The notes beneath the pieces were generated by a model. The model worked only from the letters and a program-made list of their open reading frames with translations, had not been told where the DNA came from and made no database searches. The position numbers and the translations under genes were made by a program. A stretch of DNA of 64,000 nucleotides from Eubacteriales bacterium (GTDB lineage: Bacteria > Bacillota > Clostridia > Oscillospirales > Oscillospiraceae): contig JAUNPV010000007.1 of assembly GCA_030536515.1 (NCBI GenBank), positions 1 to 64,000 of the forward strand, given 5' to 3'. Positions 39,470 to 49,112 of this stretch are shown in pieces. The stretch's first letter is position 1. Each line of letters opens with the position of its first letter.

Positions 39470-40033
39470 TTAAACGTAGCTCTCGACCTCGGGCTCGATT
39501 TCGGGCCGCAGGGCCTCCAGGTCGCCCACGATGTCCATGTTGTGGGGGCAGAACAGGTAGGCGGACTGGGCGATTTTCTTCACGTCGCCGTCCAGGGCGT
39601 AGACGCAGCCGGACAGGAAGTCCACCACACGGCGGGCCATGGCCTTGTCCACATTCTCCATGTTGACGATGACAGCCCGGCGGTTGCGCAGGTCGTCAGC
39701 GGCCTTGGAGGTGTCGTTAAAGGTGCCGGGGCGGAACAGGACAACAGACTGCTTGTTGGAAGCAGAGCCGCCCAGGACCTGGCCGGAGAAGCCCATGGCC
39801 GGGGCGCTGCCGGAAGCAGGGGCCGGAGCGGGGGTGAAGCCGTACTCCTCCTCGTCCTCCTGGTCCTCCTCGGCGACAGGGGCGGGAGCGCTGGCACGGC
39901 GGGGAGCCCGGCGGGCCGGCTTTTCGGCAGGCTGCTCGTACTCGTCCTCGTACTCCTCGTCCTCGTCGTAATCATCGTAATCGTCGTCTGCGTAGGGCTG
40001 GGCGAATTTCTTTACGTTATCCCACAAGCTCAT
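39470..40033 (-). CDS. sepF: SepF cell-division protein
   Basis: 187 residues. N-terminal amphipathic start (MSLWDNVKKFAQPYADDD), a long acidic linker (YDDYDEDEEYEDEYEQP), and a C-terminal SepF fold (VVLFRPGTFNDTSKAADDLRNRRAVIVNMENVDKAMARRVVDFLSG). Anchors FtsZ to the membrane. Start at 40033 with AGGAGG upstream. Between yggS and divIVA, as in other Gram-positives. Confidence 0.95.
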   Translation of the reverse strand: MSLWDNVKKFAQPYADDDYDDYDEDEEYEDEYEQPAEKPARRAPRRASAPAPVAEEDQEDEEEYGFTPAPAPASGSAPAMGFSGQVLGGSASNKQSVVLFRPGTFNDTSKAADDLRNRRAVIVNMENVDKAMARRVVDFLSGCVYALDGDVKKIAQSAYLFCPHNMDIVGDLEALRPEIEPEVESYV

Positions 40034-40063
40034 TCTATATATCCTCCTAATGTATCTCAAGCA

Positions 40064-40774
40064 TCATTTTGCTGAAAGGTTTTTGTAGTCTCGGGCGCCG
40101 AAAATAGCGGTGCCCACCCGGACCATGGTGCTGCCGGCCAGGACTGCGTCCCGATAGTCGCCGGACATTCCCATGGACAAACAGTCCACCTTGACATTAT
40201 CCTCTATTTTGTTCCTGATGTCAACATATAAATCGCACATTTTCTGAAAAAATTTTAGATTTTCTCCCGAATTGTGGGCGATCGGCGGGATTGCCATGAG
40301 ACCTTTGATACATACGTTCGGAAATTCGGAGATTTTGCCAAGAATTTCCGGAATATTTTCCGGGGAGAAGCCGGATTTGCTGCTTTCATTTCCGATGTTG
40401 ATTTCCAGCAGGACGCTCTGGACGATGGCCTGCCGGGCGGCCTCCCGCTGGATAGCGGCCAGCAGGCGCAGGGAATCCACGCTCTGAATGAGGTCCACCC
40501 GGCCCACCACCTGGCGGACCTTGTTGGTCTGCAGGTGGCCGATGAAATGGACCGGGGCTCCCGCATAGGCGTTCTGGGCCAGCTTCTCCGTCAGCTCCTG
40601 GACCCTGTTTTCCCCGCAGCAGTCCACCCCCGCCCGGATGGCCTCCCGGACGGCATCGGCATCGTTCATTTTGGTGGCGGCGCAGAGCTTGATTTCCCTG
40701 GGGTCCCGGCCGCAGGCCACAGCCGCCGCCTCCAGTTCCGCCCGCACCCGGGCAACATTTTCAGTGATGGACAT
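40064..40774 (-). CDS. yggS: YggS-family PLP-binding protein
   Basis: 236 residues. IKLCAATKMNDADAVREAI (PLP lysine), GENRVQEL, HFIGHLQTNKVR, SMGMSGDYRDAVLAGSTMVRVGTAIFG are the family's motifs (PROSC/YlmE). Keeps pyridoxal phosphate homeostasis; no catalytic activity known. First gene of the yggS-sepF-divIVA group. The region upstream of the start (40776-40860) carries half of an inverted-repeat element. Confidence 0.93.
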   Translation of the reverse strand: MSITENVARVRAELEAAAVACGRDPREIKLCAATKMNDADAVREAIRAGVDCCGENRVQELTEKLAQNAYAGAPVHFIGHLQTNKVRQVVGRVDLIQSVDSLRLLAAIQREAARQAIVQSVLLEINIGNESSKSGFSPENIPEILGKISEFPNVCIKGLMAIPPIAHNSGENLKFFQKMCDLYVDIRNKIEDNVKVDCLSMGMSGDYRDAVLAGSTMVRVGTAIFGARDYKNLSAK

Positions 40775-40895
40775 AACAATCTTCCTTTCTGTTTCTAAAA
40801 ACCCACCGCACCCCAATACCTTCCCCCGGGGGGAAGGTGGCACGGCGTAAGCCGTGACGGATGAGGGATGGCGTGCAGTGCGACTTTGGGAGAAG

Positions 40896-41330
40896 TCAAA
40901 ATAGTTTTCTGAAATGAATCTGGTCCTTTTCGTGGCCGTATCCGCAGCTGCGGTAAAATTCGTGGGCAGATATTCTGGCAGCGCCGGACACGAGCCTGAT
41001 GCCAGCAGCCTGCTCCTGTCTGGCCCATTTTTCTACTTCACACAAGAGGGCATGACCGACACCTCTGTGCTGATAGGCAGCAGAAACGGCAATGCCCATG
41101 ATGTTTTTCATGTGGCTGCTGTAAATCAGATTGTAGCTGTTTGCGTGGACATAACCGATGACGGCTCCATCCAAGACAGCCACATAGATTTTATCCGATT
41201 TGGAGCATATGAGCTGTTCGATTTTTTCCTGTGTTGCTTCAAGGGGGTAATCGTATCCCATTTCTTCTTTGTTTAAGCAATAGATGCCCGCTGCATCGGC
41301 AGGGGTGCATTCCCGAATGATATAGTTCAT
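40896..41330 (-). CDS. GNAT acetyltransferase
   Basis: 144 residues. MNYIIRECTPADAAGIYCLN start, acetyl-CoA loop IAVSAAYQHRGVGHALLCEVEKWA (Q/RxxGxG/A type: QHRGVG) and C-terminal AHEFYRSCGY. A cytosolic N-acetyltransferase of unknown substrate. No operon partner. Good ribosome binding site (GGAGG) ahead of the ATG. Confidence 0.88.
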   Translation of the reverse strand: MNYIIRECTPADAAGIYCLNKEEMGYDYPLEATQEKIEQLICSKSDKIYVAVLDGAVIGYVHANSYNLIYSSHMKNIMGIAVSAAYQHRGVGHALLCEVEKWARQEQAAGIRLVSGAARISAHEFYRSCGYGHEKDQIHFRKLF

Positions 41331-41380
41331 ACAGATACCTCCATCTGGATGTCCCCCGGCAGCGTAGTGCCAAAGGAATT

Positions 41381-41690
41381 TGCGGGAGGGTCAGTGACCC
41401 TCCCCTACAGGGCATGGGCAAAGCCTTCCGACCGCTTCCAAAAATTCACCGCACCCGTAGGGAACGGATTCATCCGTTCCGTTTCCCAGCGGCCCCGCAT
41501 TGCGTAGGGACAGCCCTTGCGGCTGTCCGGCCATGCTCCGCATGGCGCAATTCCCGCCGGGAATTGCCGGGAGGGTCAGTGACCCTCCCCTACAGGGCAT
41601 GGGCAAAGCCTTCCGATCGTTTCCCAGTAGGGAACGGATTTATCCGTTCCGCTTCCCAGCGGCCCCGCATTGCGCTATTCCTGCCGTGAG
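41381..41690. repeat. Composite palindromic repeats, duplicated about 188 bp apart
   Basis: Unit: GGGAGGGTCAGTGACCCTCC, CCTACAGGGCATGGGCAAAG, then GTAGGGAACGGAT..ATCCGTTCC and TTCCCAGCGGCCCCGCATTG. It occurs from 41386 and again from 41574. Between them is GTAGGGACAGCCCTTGCGGC (41505). Noncoding. Confidence 0.8.
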
Positions 41691-41741
41691 GATGCCCCAA
41701 CGAAAGGCGGCGGAAAGCAATGCCTTCCGCCGCCTTTTCCC

Positions 41742-41972
41742 TTATGCAGTGGGTGCTGCTGCCTTGATGGGCTTCATGGGGGCCAGGGTGGAGATGGCGT
41801 GCTTGTAGATCATCTGCTGCTTGCCGTCGCTCACCAGCACCACCACGAAGCTGTCGTAGCCGGTGATGATTCCCCGAAGCTGAAAGCCGTTCATCAGGAA
41901 CAGCGTCACCGGAACGTGATCCCGGCGGACCTCCCGCAAAATGGCCTCCTGTAATGTGATCGTGTCAGACAT
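41742..41972 (-). CDS. hfq: Hfq RNA chaperone
   Basis: 76 residues. Sm1 motif [42 protein letters not shown] and Sm2 [13 protein letters not shown] (YKHAIST). Forms a hexameric ring that binds A- and U-rich RNAs. Tail is short (Pro/Ala). Downstream of miaA, as in many bacteria. Start at 41972 with AAAGAAGG upstream. Confidence 0.96.
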   Translation of the reverse strand: MSDTITLQEAILREVRRDHVPVTLFLMNGFQLRGIITGYDSFVVVLVSDGKQQMIYKHAISTLAPMKPIKAAAPTA

Positions 41973-42015
41973 ATGTGTACCTTCTTTCTTTGAGATAGGC
42001 ACATCCTAGCACGTT

Positions 42016-42957
42016 TCACTTGTCACAATCGCAAATAATCTGTCGGGCCTGCTGGATTATTTCTTCGGCTCCCATCCCGGGACCCCGGGTGAGCCAGTGG
42101 ATGGCCCTGTTCCGGCGGAACCAGGTCAGCTGCCGCTTGGCGTAGCGGCGGGAGGACTGGCGCACCAGGTCCGCGGCCTCGTCAAGGGTCCGTTCCCCGT
42201 TGAGGGCGGCCACGAATTCCTTGTAGCCGATGGCCTGCATGGCGGTAGCCTTGGGGGGAATGCCGCTGGCGAGAAGGCCCCGGATTTCTTCCACAAGCCC
42301 CTGCTCCAGCATCAGGTCCACACGCAAATCAATGCGGTCGTAGAGGTCCCGGCGGTTTTCAAAATCCAGCCCCAGCCACAAAGGGGTGAATCTGGGGGGA
42401 ACGGCCTGGGTTCTTAAATTGTGGGCGGTGATGGTCTCCCCGGTTTCGTAGTAGACCTCCAGTGCCCGGAGAATGCGCTTGCGGTCCGCCAGGTGGAGCC
42501 GGGCGGCGGAAGCCGGGTCCACGGCGGCGAGCCGACCCAGCATGACCTCCATGCCGACTTCGTCGGCCTCCGCTTCCAGGCGCTCCCGGACCCCGGTGGC
42601 GGGGAAGGGGGCAAAGCCGTTGCCCTTAATCAGGCTGTCCATATACAGCCCGGTGCCGCCGGCGATGACGGCGGTTTTTCCCCGGGCCACAATGTCCTCG
42701 ACGATGGGGGCGGCCATGGCGCAGTACCGGCTGACGGAAAAGTCTTCCTCCGGCTCGGCCACGTCAAGCATATGGTGGACGATGCCCTGGCGCTCTTCCA
42801 AACTGGGCTTGGCGGTGCCGATGTCCATGCGGCGGTACACCTGCATGGAGTCGCAGGACACCACCTCGCCGCCAAATTCCCGGGCCAGGGCCACCGCCAG
42901 GGCGGTCTTGCCGGAGGCGGTGGGCCCGGCGATGCAGATGATGGGGTTCATGGTCAC
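42016..42957 (-). CDS. miaA: tRNA dimethylallyltransferase
   Basis: 313 residues. P-loop GPTASGKTALAVALA, DSMQVYRRMDIGTAKPS, HHMLDV, and the tRNA-binding YAKRQLTWFRRNR. Adds the dimethylallyl group to A37 of tRNAs reading UNN codons; MiaB, encoded at 49113, carries out the next step. Overlaps the methyltransferase gene by 4 bases. Confidence 0.96.
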   Translation of the reverse strand: MTMNPIICIAGPTASGKTALAVALAREFGGEVVSCDSMQVYRRMDIGTAKPSLEERQGIVHHMLDVAEPEEDFSVSRYCAMAAPIVEDIVARGKTAVIAGGTGLYMDSLIKGNGFAPFPATGVRERLEAEADEVGMEVMLGRLAAVDPASAARLHLADRKRILRALEVYYETGETITAHNLRTQAVPPRFTPLWLGLDFENRRDLYDRIDLRVDLMLEQGLVEEIRGLLASGIPPKATAMQAIGYKEFVAALNGERTLDEAADLVRQSSRRYAKRQLTWFRRNRAIHWLTRGPGMGAEEIIQQARQIICDCDK

Positions 42958-43703
42958 TCCTTTACAGCCCGGGTGGCGAAGAAGGTGGGCACGTGGAATT
43001 CATGGAGCCGCCCCTCGCCGTTGGTGTCCTCAAAAATGTCCGTCAGCCGGAACCCGGCCTTCAGCTGGCCGCCCAGCTGCTCCTCGATGGTGTGGGAAAA
43101 CTGGATGCCCCAGTCGTTTTGGATGCTGTCTTCATACTGCTGCCGGTTTTTCAGGGGGTTGAAGGGCAGGGGGTATTTCAGCTCCCGCTCCTGCTCGTCA
43201 AAAATGTAGTTCATGCCGTTGTCCAGGCCGCACAGCAGCACGCCGCCCTGCTTGAGAATGCGGAAGCACTCGGCAAAAATCGGCTCCACCTTTTCCACAT
43301 AGCAGTTGGACACCGGGTGGAAAATGATGTCGAAGGTTCCGCTTGCAAAGGGCAGGGGCTTGGTCATGTCCCCCCGGATGACGGTGACGTCGTAGCCCTC
43401 CCGGCGGGCGACCAGCTTTTCGCTGTCGCACTGGGCGGGGGAGTAGTCCAGCACCGTGCAGCTTGCCCCCAGGGCGGTGAAAATGGGAATCTGCTGGCCG
43501 CCGCCGCTGGCAAGGCCCAGCAGCTTTTTCCCGGCAAGCTGGCCGAACCAGCTGTGGGGCACCGGCTTGGTGGGGGTCAGCAGCACGTCCCATTGGCCGC
43601 ACTGGGCCTTCACGAAGGTCTCGTGGGAGACAGGCTGGCCCCACTGCCAGCCCTCCCGGCACCATTTGTCAATGGCGCTTGCGTTGATTTCCTGATAATC
43701 CAT
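42954..43703 (-). CDS. SAM-dependent methyltransferase
   Basis: 249 residues from ATG 43703. Class I fold: KKLLGLASGGGQQIPIFTALGASCTVLDYSP (SAM loop GLASGGGQ), VTVIRGDMTKPLPFASGTFDIIFHPVSN, FAECFRILKQGGVLLCGLDNG. Resembles ubiquinone/tRNA-type methyltransferases with no assigned substrate. Located between mutL and miaA. Substrate unknown. Confidence 0.85.
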   Translation of the reverse strand: MDYQEINASAIDKWCREGWQWGQPVSHETFVKAQCGQWDVLLTPTKPVPHSWFGQLAGKKLLGLASGGGQQIPIFTALGASCTVLDYSPAQCDSEKLVARREGYDVTVIRGDMTKPLPFASGTFDIIFHPVSNCYVEKVEPIFAECFRILKQGGVLLCGLDNGMNYIFDEQERELKYPLPFNPLKNRQQYEDSIQNDWGIQFSHTIEEQLGGQLKAGFRLTDIFEDTNGEGRLHEFHVPTFFATRAVKE

Positions 43704-43734
43704 ATGGATGACTCCTTGATATCGTGTGAGGTGG

Positions 43735-45630
43735 TTATGTTCTCTTAAACTGCTTTTCCAGCTGCTTTTTGCTGAGGCTGACGCAGATGGGCCTGCCATG
43801 GGGGCAGTATTTCAGGTCCTCCCGGGCCATGACGGCTTTCGCCACCGCCAGAAGCTCCTGTTCGTCGTTTTTCCATCCTGCCTTGATGGCGGCCTTGCAG
43901 GCCACCGTGTGCAGCAGCTCGTCCCGGACGGTGTCTGAATGCTCCCGGCGGCCGGCGAGAAGGTCGGCGGCCAGGCTCTCCACCGCCTCGGCGGCGTCCT
44001 CCGGGCTCAGGTCCATGGGAATCTGCCGGAGCAAAACGGTGTTTTCCCCGAATTCCTCCAGCTCGAAGCCCAGCTCGTCCAGCATCTCCCGGTTTGCCAA
44101 AAGCTCGGCGGCGGCGGTGGGGCTCAGACGAACGGCCACAGGGGCCAGCAGGGCCTGGGCGGAAATGGCCTCCTGGTTGGCCTTCAGCTTTTCAAAGAGA
44201 ATCCGCTCATGGGCGGCGTGCTTGTCGATGAGGAAGGCATCCTCCCCCTGCTCCACCAATATGTAGGAGCTGTACAGCTCCCCCACCATCCGCCAGGGGG
44301 TCTCGGCGGGCATGGGGATGGCCTCCTGGACCGGCTCTGCCTGGGGCGGTTCGGGCTTGGGCGGTTCCGGTTTGGGCGGCTGGGGCTTGGGCGGCTCCTG
44401 GCGCAGCTGGGGCAGCCGGACGGTTTCCCGCAGGGGCAGACTGGAGGGCCGTTCGATTTTGGCGGCGGCCAGGGCAGCGGCCTGGGGCTTGGGCTGGGGA
44501 GCCTCCTTCAGCGCTGTGGAGAAGGTTTTGAACTCCTCGGCGTTCATGGTGCGGAAGAAGGGCTCCTTCTTGGCGGGGGCCGCCTCCGGCTTGGGGGCCG
44601 GAGGGGCGATGGGCTGGGCCTTGAACTGGACCGGAGGCCGGTCCGTCTGCTTGTTCAGCGCCCCCAGGACCCCATAGTGGACGCAGTCAAAGACCGCCTT
44701 TTCGGACAGGAACTTTACCTCCGTCTTGGCCGGGTGGACGTTCACGTCCACCGCCGTGGCGGGCAGAGTCAGATGCAGCACGCAGGCGGGGAATTTGCCC
44801 ACCATAATCTGGTTGCGGTAGGCCTCCTCCAGGGCGGACATGAGCAGCCTTGACTTCACAGGCCGGTCGTTGACGAAGAAGGTCTGCATGGCCCGGCTGG
44901 GCCGGGCATCGGTGGGCTTTGAAACGTAGCCCCTCAGGGTGTAATTCTCCCAGCGGCTTTCCACGGGAACCATTTTGGCGCAGTCCCGGCCGTAAATGCA
45001 GTAGACGGCGGCCTGGAGGCCACCGGCGCCGGGGGTGGACAGGACCTGCTTGCCGTCCCGGAGGAACTGGAAGGCCACCTCCGGGTGGGCCAGGGCCTGC
45101 AGCTGGACGGCGGCGGCCACCCGGCTGCCCTCCACCGTGTCGGACTTCATAAACTTCATCCGGGCGGGGGTGTTGAAAAACAGGTCCCGGATGATGATGG
45201 TGGTGCCGTCGGGGCACCCGGCCTCATTTTCCTCCTGAATTTCTCCCCCTTCCAGATGGAGGCTGACGCCGGAGAGGCTCCCCGGGGTCTTGGTCAGCAA
45301 ATCGATGCGGCTGACGGAGGCAATGGCCGCCAGGGCCTCCCCCCGGAAGCCCATGGTGCCGATGGCCGCCAGGTCCTCGGCAGTGCGCAGCTTGGAGGTG
45401 GCGTGGCGCAGAAAGGCGGTGCGGGCATCCTCGGCGGTCATGCCGCAGCCGTTGTCGGTGACCCGCAGAAAGGTCATGCCCCCGTCCCGAATCTCAACGG
45501 TGACCTTGGAGGCCCCGGCATCCACGGCGTTTTCCAGCAGCTCCTTGACCACGCTGGCGGGCCGCTCCACCACCTCGCCGGCGGCGATGAGGTTGGCGAT
45601 ATGGGGGGATAATTGGATGATTTTTGGCAT
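43735..45630 (-). CDS. mutL: DNA mismatch repair protein MutL
   Basis: 631 residues. GHKL ATPase with IAAGEVVERPASVVKELLENAVDAGA, DNGCGMTAEDA, TSKL and GFRGEALAAI; a Pro-rich linker; a C-terminal endonuclease-type domain with DKHAAHERILFEKL and, near the end, VACKAAIKAG and CPHGRPI. The (DQHAAHERI-like) and CPHGRP motifs show it is a nicking MutL. Works with MutS encoded nearby. Confidence 0.96.
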   Translation of the reverse strand: MPKIIQLSPHIANLIAAGEVVERPASVVKELLENAVDAGASKVTVEIRDGGMTFLRVTDNGCGMTAEDARTAFLRHATSKLRTAEDLAAIGTMGFRGEALAAIASVSRIDLLTKTPGSLSGVSLHLEGGEIQEENEAGCPDGTTIIIRDLFFNTPARMKFMKSDTVEGSRVAAAVQLQALAHPEVAFQFLRDGKQVLSTPGAGGLQAAVYCIYGRDCAKMVPVESRWENYTLRGYVSKPTDARPSRAMQTFFVNDRPVKSRLLMSALEEAYRNQIMVGKFPACVLHLTLPATAVDVNVHPAKTEVKFLSEKAVFDCVHYGVLGALNKQTDRPPVQFKAQPIAPPAPKPEAAPAKKEPFFRTMNAEEFKTFSTALKEAPQPKPQAAALAAAKIERPSSLPLRETVRLPQLRQEPPKPQPPKPEPPKPEPPQAEPVQEAIPMPAETPWRMVGELYSSYILVEQGEDAFLIDKHAAHERILFEKLKANQEAISAQALLAPVAVRLSPTAAAELLANREMLDELGFELEEFGENTVLLRQIPMDLSPEDAAEAVESLAADLLAGRREHSDTVRDELLHTVACKAAIKAGWKNDEQELLAVAKAVMAREDLKYCPHGRPICVSLSKKQLEKQFKRT

Positions 45631-45635
45631 TTAAC

Positions 45636-46328
45636 TTACCTCAGTTTCGAAAGGCTGATGGCGTTGACCAGGGCGTGGATGAAAATGGGGGCAAAGACGG
45701 TGTCGGCCTTGGTGTAGGCCCAGGCCAGGCACAGCCCGGCGGGCAGGTATTGCAGCACCGCCATGGTCAGATGCAGCGGCGAGTAGGTCCCCACATACCC
45801 CAGCACATGGACCAGGGCAAAGGCCAGAATGGACACGGCATAGGCCGCCCACCGGGACTTGCCGTAGAGATTCCGGAAAATCAGCCCCCGGTACAGGCAC
45901 TCCTCCGCCGGCGGCACCAGAATCACCGTGCCCACCGCCATCAGAAAGGACCGGCTGCCTGCCATGGAGGCGATGGAGCTGTCGTTTAAGTTGGCATAGC
46001 CCGGGGCCAGCAGGTCGATGATATAGTTCACGGCGTGAAAGCAGGCGTAATAGGCGGCGCCCCCCAGAATCACCGCCTGGCAGAAGTAGGCGGGGTGCCG
46101 CCAGACCTGCTGCAGGGAGCGGCCCAGGTAATCGTGGAGAATCAGGCTGAGGGCCAGAAAATTCAGCAGGAAAAAGACAAAATTCAGCTCTGCCTCAGGC
46201 AGGCGCATCCAGGGGTTCATGGCATGGAGCAGCTCCGGCAGCAGCAGAAGCTCAAAGGCCATGTAGGAAAAGCCCCAGATGGTTTCCCGGCGGCTGGGGC
46301 AGGCGGATAGGCTTTGGTTTCTTCTCAT
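45636..46328 (-). CDS. CPBP (Abi) family membrane protease
   Basis: 230 residues with about six helices. Motif EECLYRGLIFRNLYG (catalytic Glu pair and Arg), LVHVLGY and the third motif APIFIHALVN. CPBP proteases process prenylated or secreted peptides. Inserted between mutL and mutS in the same direction; mutS stop is 4 bases before the next gene. Could in principle process exported peptides but there is no link to the RiPP locus. Confidence 0.9.
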   Translation of the reverse strand: MRRNQSLSACPSRRETIWGFSYMAFELLLLPELLHAMNPWMRLPEAELNFVFFLLNFLALSLILHDYLGRSLQQVWRHPAYFCQAVILGGAAYYACFHAVNYIIDLLAPGYANLNDSSIASMAGSRSFLMAVGTVILVPPAEECLYRGLIFRNLYGKSRWAAYAVSILAFALVHVLGYVGTYSPLHLTMAVLQYLPAGLCLAWAYTKADTVFAPIFIHALVNAISLSKLR

Positions 46329-46331
46329 GGT

Positions 46332-48935
46332 TTACTCCAACATTTTTCTCAGTTTATACAGCTCGTTCATGGCCTCGATGGGGGTCAGGGTCTCCACGGA
46401 CAGGCTTCCCAGCGCCGCCATAATCTGCTGGCCCGTCAGATCCATGAGGCTTACCTGGTCCTCCGGCTCCTTTGGGGTCGGGCGGGCAGGGGCGCTCCCC
46501 TGGCTTTCCAGCTCGGCGAGAATTTCCCGGGCCCGGGCAATGACCACATTGGGAATGCCCGCCAGCTTGGCTACCTCGATGCCATAGCTGTCGTCAGCGG
46601 CGCCGGGGATGATTTTCCGCAGGAAAATCATCTGCTCGCCCCGCTTTTTCACGGCGATGTTGTAATTTTTCACATTGGGCAGCTTGTCCTCCATGGTGGA
46701 CAGCTCGTGGTAGTGGGTGGCAAACAGGGTCTTGGCCCCCAGGCGCTTGGGGCTGGCGGCGTATTCCAGCACCGCCCGGGCAATGGCCATGCCGTCGTAG
46801 GTGGAGGTGCCCCGGCCGATTTCGTCCAGAATCAGCAGACTCCGGGAGGTGGCGTATTTCAAAATGGAGGCCACCTCCGCCATTTCCACCATGAAGGTGG
46901 ACTGGCCCGAGGCCAAATCGTCGCTGGCGCCGATTCTTGTAAACACCCGGTCCACCAGGCCGATTTTGGCGGCCCGGGCGGGGACGAAGGAGCCCATCTG
47001 GGCCATGAGGACAATCAGGGCCACCTGGCGCATATAGGTGGATTTGCCCGCCATGTTGGGGCCGGTGATGATGGACACCTGGTTGTCCTCCGCCCCGATG
47101 TGGGTGTCGTTGGGGACGAACAGGGTGTCCTTCAGCATGGCCTCCACCACCGGGTGGCGGCCGTCGGTAATGGAAATTTCCCGGCCCAGGGTAATCTCCG
47201 GCCGGCAGTAGCCCCGCTGAACGGCCACGGCAGCGAGAGAACACAGTGCGTCGGCGGCGGCTACGGCGGCGGCGGTGAGCTGGACCCGGCTGGCCTGCTG
47301 GGCCAGATGCTCCCGCAGCTGGGTGAAAATCTGGTATTCCAGGGCGGTGAGCCGGTCCTTGGCGGTGAGAACCTGGTTTTCCAGCTCCTTTAACTCCTGG
47401 GTGATGTAGCGCTCGCAGTTGGCCAGGGTCTGCTTGCGGATGTAGCTGGCGGGGACCTGGTCCATAAAGGACTTGGAAACCTCAATATAATAGCCGAACA
47501 CCCGGTTGAAGCCAACCTTCAGAGTGCGGATGCCGGTTTTGTCCCGCTCGGCGGCCTCAATGGCGGCAATGGTGCCGGAGCCGCCCTCCATGATGTCCCG
47601 GAGCCGGTCGGCCTCCTCGTTTGCCCCCTTGCGGATGATGCCCCCCTCCCGGACGGTCAGAGGCGGCTCGTCCACGATGGTGCGTTCAATGAGGTCGGCG
47701 CAGTCGGAAAGGTCGTCCATGCCCTGCTCCAGCTTCAGAAGCAGGGGGGCCTCGGCGTTTTGCAGCTGGGCCTTCACCTGAGGCAGCGCCCGGAAGCCCC
47801 GGGCCAGGCCCAGCAGGTCCCGGCAGTTGACGGTGCCGGTGACGATTCTCGTCATCACCCGCTCCAAATCGGTAACGTCCCGCAGGGCCTGCTCCAGCTC
47901 CCCCCGGATGATGACATTGTCCACCAGCTCCTCCACGGCGGCGTGGCGGCGGGTGATTTCCACCGGGTCAAGCAATGGCTTTTCCAGCCAGGACCGCAGG
48001 AGCCGCCCGCCCATGGCGGTGTGGGTCCTGTCCAGCACCCACAGCAGGGTGCCCCGCTTTTCCTTGGAGCGCATGGTCTCCGTCAGCTCCAGATTCCGCC
48101 GGGCATCCAGGTCCAGCTCCATGAACCGGCCTGTGGTGTAAAACTGCAATTCACGAATATGGGCCAGGTCGTTTTTCTGGACCCACAGAAGATTTTGCAG
48201 CAGCGCCCCGCTGGCAATGGCAGCGGCGGGGACACCGCCCAGGCCCAGCTCGCCCAGGCTCTGGCCGAAGTGGGCTTCCAGCAGCTGCTCCGCCTGCTCC
48301 AGCTGGAACTGCTGGGGTTGTCCCTCGTTGACGCAGCAGCTCAGGCGGCGGAACAGGGTATCGTCAATTGCCTCGCAGTCCACGTTTGCCCCCCAGCGGA
48401 TGACCTCGCTGGGGGAGAACCGGCCCAGCTCCGAGGCTACGCTTTGGGGGTCTGAGCAAATTGTGGCAAAAAAAGCGCCGGTGGACACATCGCAGAAGGC
48501 AAGGCCAAAGCGGCCGCTTTCGCCGTAAATGCAGCCGATGTAGTTATTTTTGTTCTCGTCCAGCATACAGCTTTCGGTGACGGTGCCGGGGGTGACGATG
48601 CGGGTAATCTCCCGCTCCACCAGCCCCTTGCTGAGCGCCGGGTCCGTCATCTGCTCGCAGACGGCCACCTTGTAGCCCTTCTGGACCAGCCTTGCAATGT
48701 AGGAGTCCACGCTGTGGTAGGGCACGCCGCACATGGGGGTCTGCTCCTCCCGGGGCTTGGTCCGGTCCCGGGTGGTCAGGGTCAGGTCCAGCTCCCGGGC
48801 GGCCAGGACTGCGTCCTCGTTGAACATCTCATAGAAGTCACCCAGCCGGAAAAACAGGATGCAGTCGGAATTGCGCTCCTTGATATCCTGATACTGCCGC
48901 TGCATGGGGGTCAGTTCCTTGTCAGATTTCGCCAT
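46332..48935 (-). CDS. mutS: DNA mismatch repair protein MutS
   Basis: 867 residues. Mismatch reader CILFFRLGDFYEMF (F-x-E), Walker A GPNMAGKSTYMRQ, Walker B LLILDEIGRGTSTYDG and H-loop FATHYHEL. Full length for the family. Recognises mismatches and recruits MutL. Confidence 0.97.
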   Translation of the reverse strand: MAKSDKELTPMQRQYQDIKERNSDCILFFRLGDFYEMFNEDAVLAARELDLTLTTRDRTKPREEQTPMCGVPYHSVDSYIARLVQKGYKVAVCEQMTDPALSKGLVEREITRIVTPGTVTESCMLDENKNNYIGCIYGESGRFGLAFCDVSTGAFFATICSDPQSVASELGRFSPSEVIRWGANVDCEAIDDTLFRRLSCCVNEGQPQQFQLEQAEQLLEAHFGQSLGELGLGGVPAAAIASGALLQNLLWVQKNDLAHIRELQFYTTGRFMELDLDARRNLELTETMRSKEKRGTLLWVLDRTHTAMGGRLLRSWLEKPLLDPVEITRRHAAVEELVDNVIIRGELEQALRDVTDLERVMTRIVTGTVNCRDLLGLARGFRALPQVKAQLQNAEAPLLLKLEQGMDDLSDCADLIERTIVDEPPLTVREGGIIRKGANEEADRLRDIMEGGSGTIAAIEAAERDKTGIRTLKVGFNRVFGYYIEVSKSFMDQVPASYIRKQTLANCERYITQELKELENQVLTAKDRLTALEYQIFTQLREHLAQQASRVQLTAAAVAAADALCSLAAVAVQRGYCRPEITLGREISITDGRHPVVEAMLKDTLFVPNDTHIGAEDNQVSIITGPNMAGKSTYMRQVALIVLMAQMGSFVPARAAKIGLVDRVFTRIGASDDLASGQSTFMVEMAEVASILKYATSRSLLILDEIGRGTSTYDGMAIARAVLEYAASPKRLGAKTLFATHYHELSTMEDKLPNVKNYNIAVKKRGEQMIFLRKIIPGAADDSYGIEVAKLAGIPNVVIARAREILAELESQGSAPARPTPKEPEDQVSLMDLTGQQIMAALGSLSVETLTPIEAMNELYKLRKMLE

Positions 48936-48965
48936 GGGCGTAACCTCTCTCTTTCATCAAAGTAT

Positions 48966-49108
48966 CTTGTAGGGAACGGATTCATCCGTTCCGTCGGTAC
49001 AGCTGCAAAATCAATTTGCACTGCCCGGCGGCCTGAGGGCAGGCCGCCCTACGGTTGTGTGGTATTTTCAGGCAATCCATAGCGGAACGGATAAATCCGT
49101 TCCCTACG
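48966..49108. repeat. GTAGGG repeats between mutS and miaB
   Basis: GTAGGGAACGGATTCATCCG at 48970, GCGGCCTGAGGGCAGGCCGC..CCTAC at 49028, and CGGAACGGATAAATCCGTTC..CCTAC at 49082. Noncoding. Confidence 0.8.
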
Positions 49109-49112
49109 GCGC

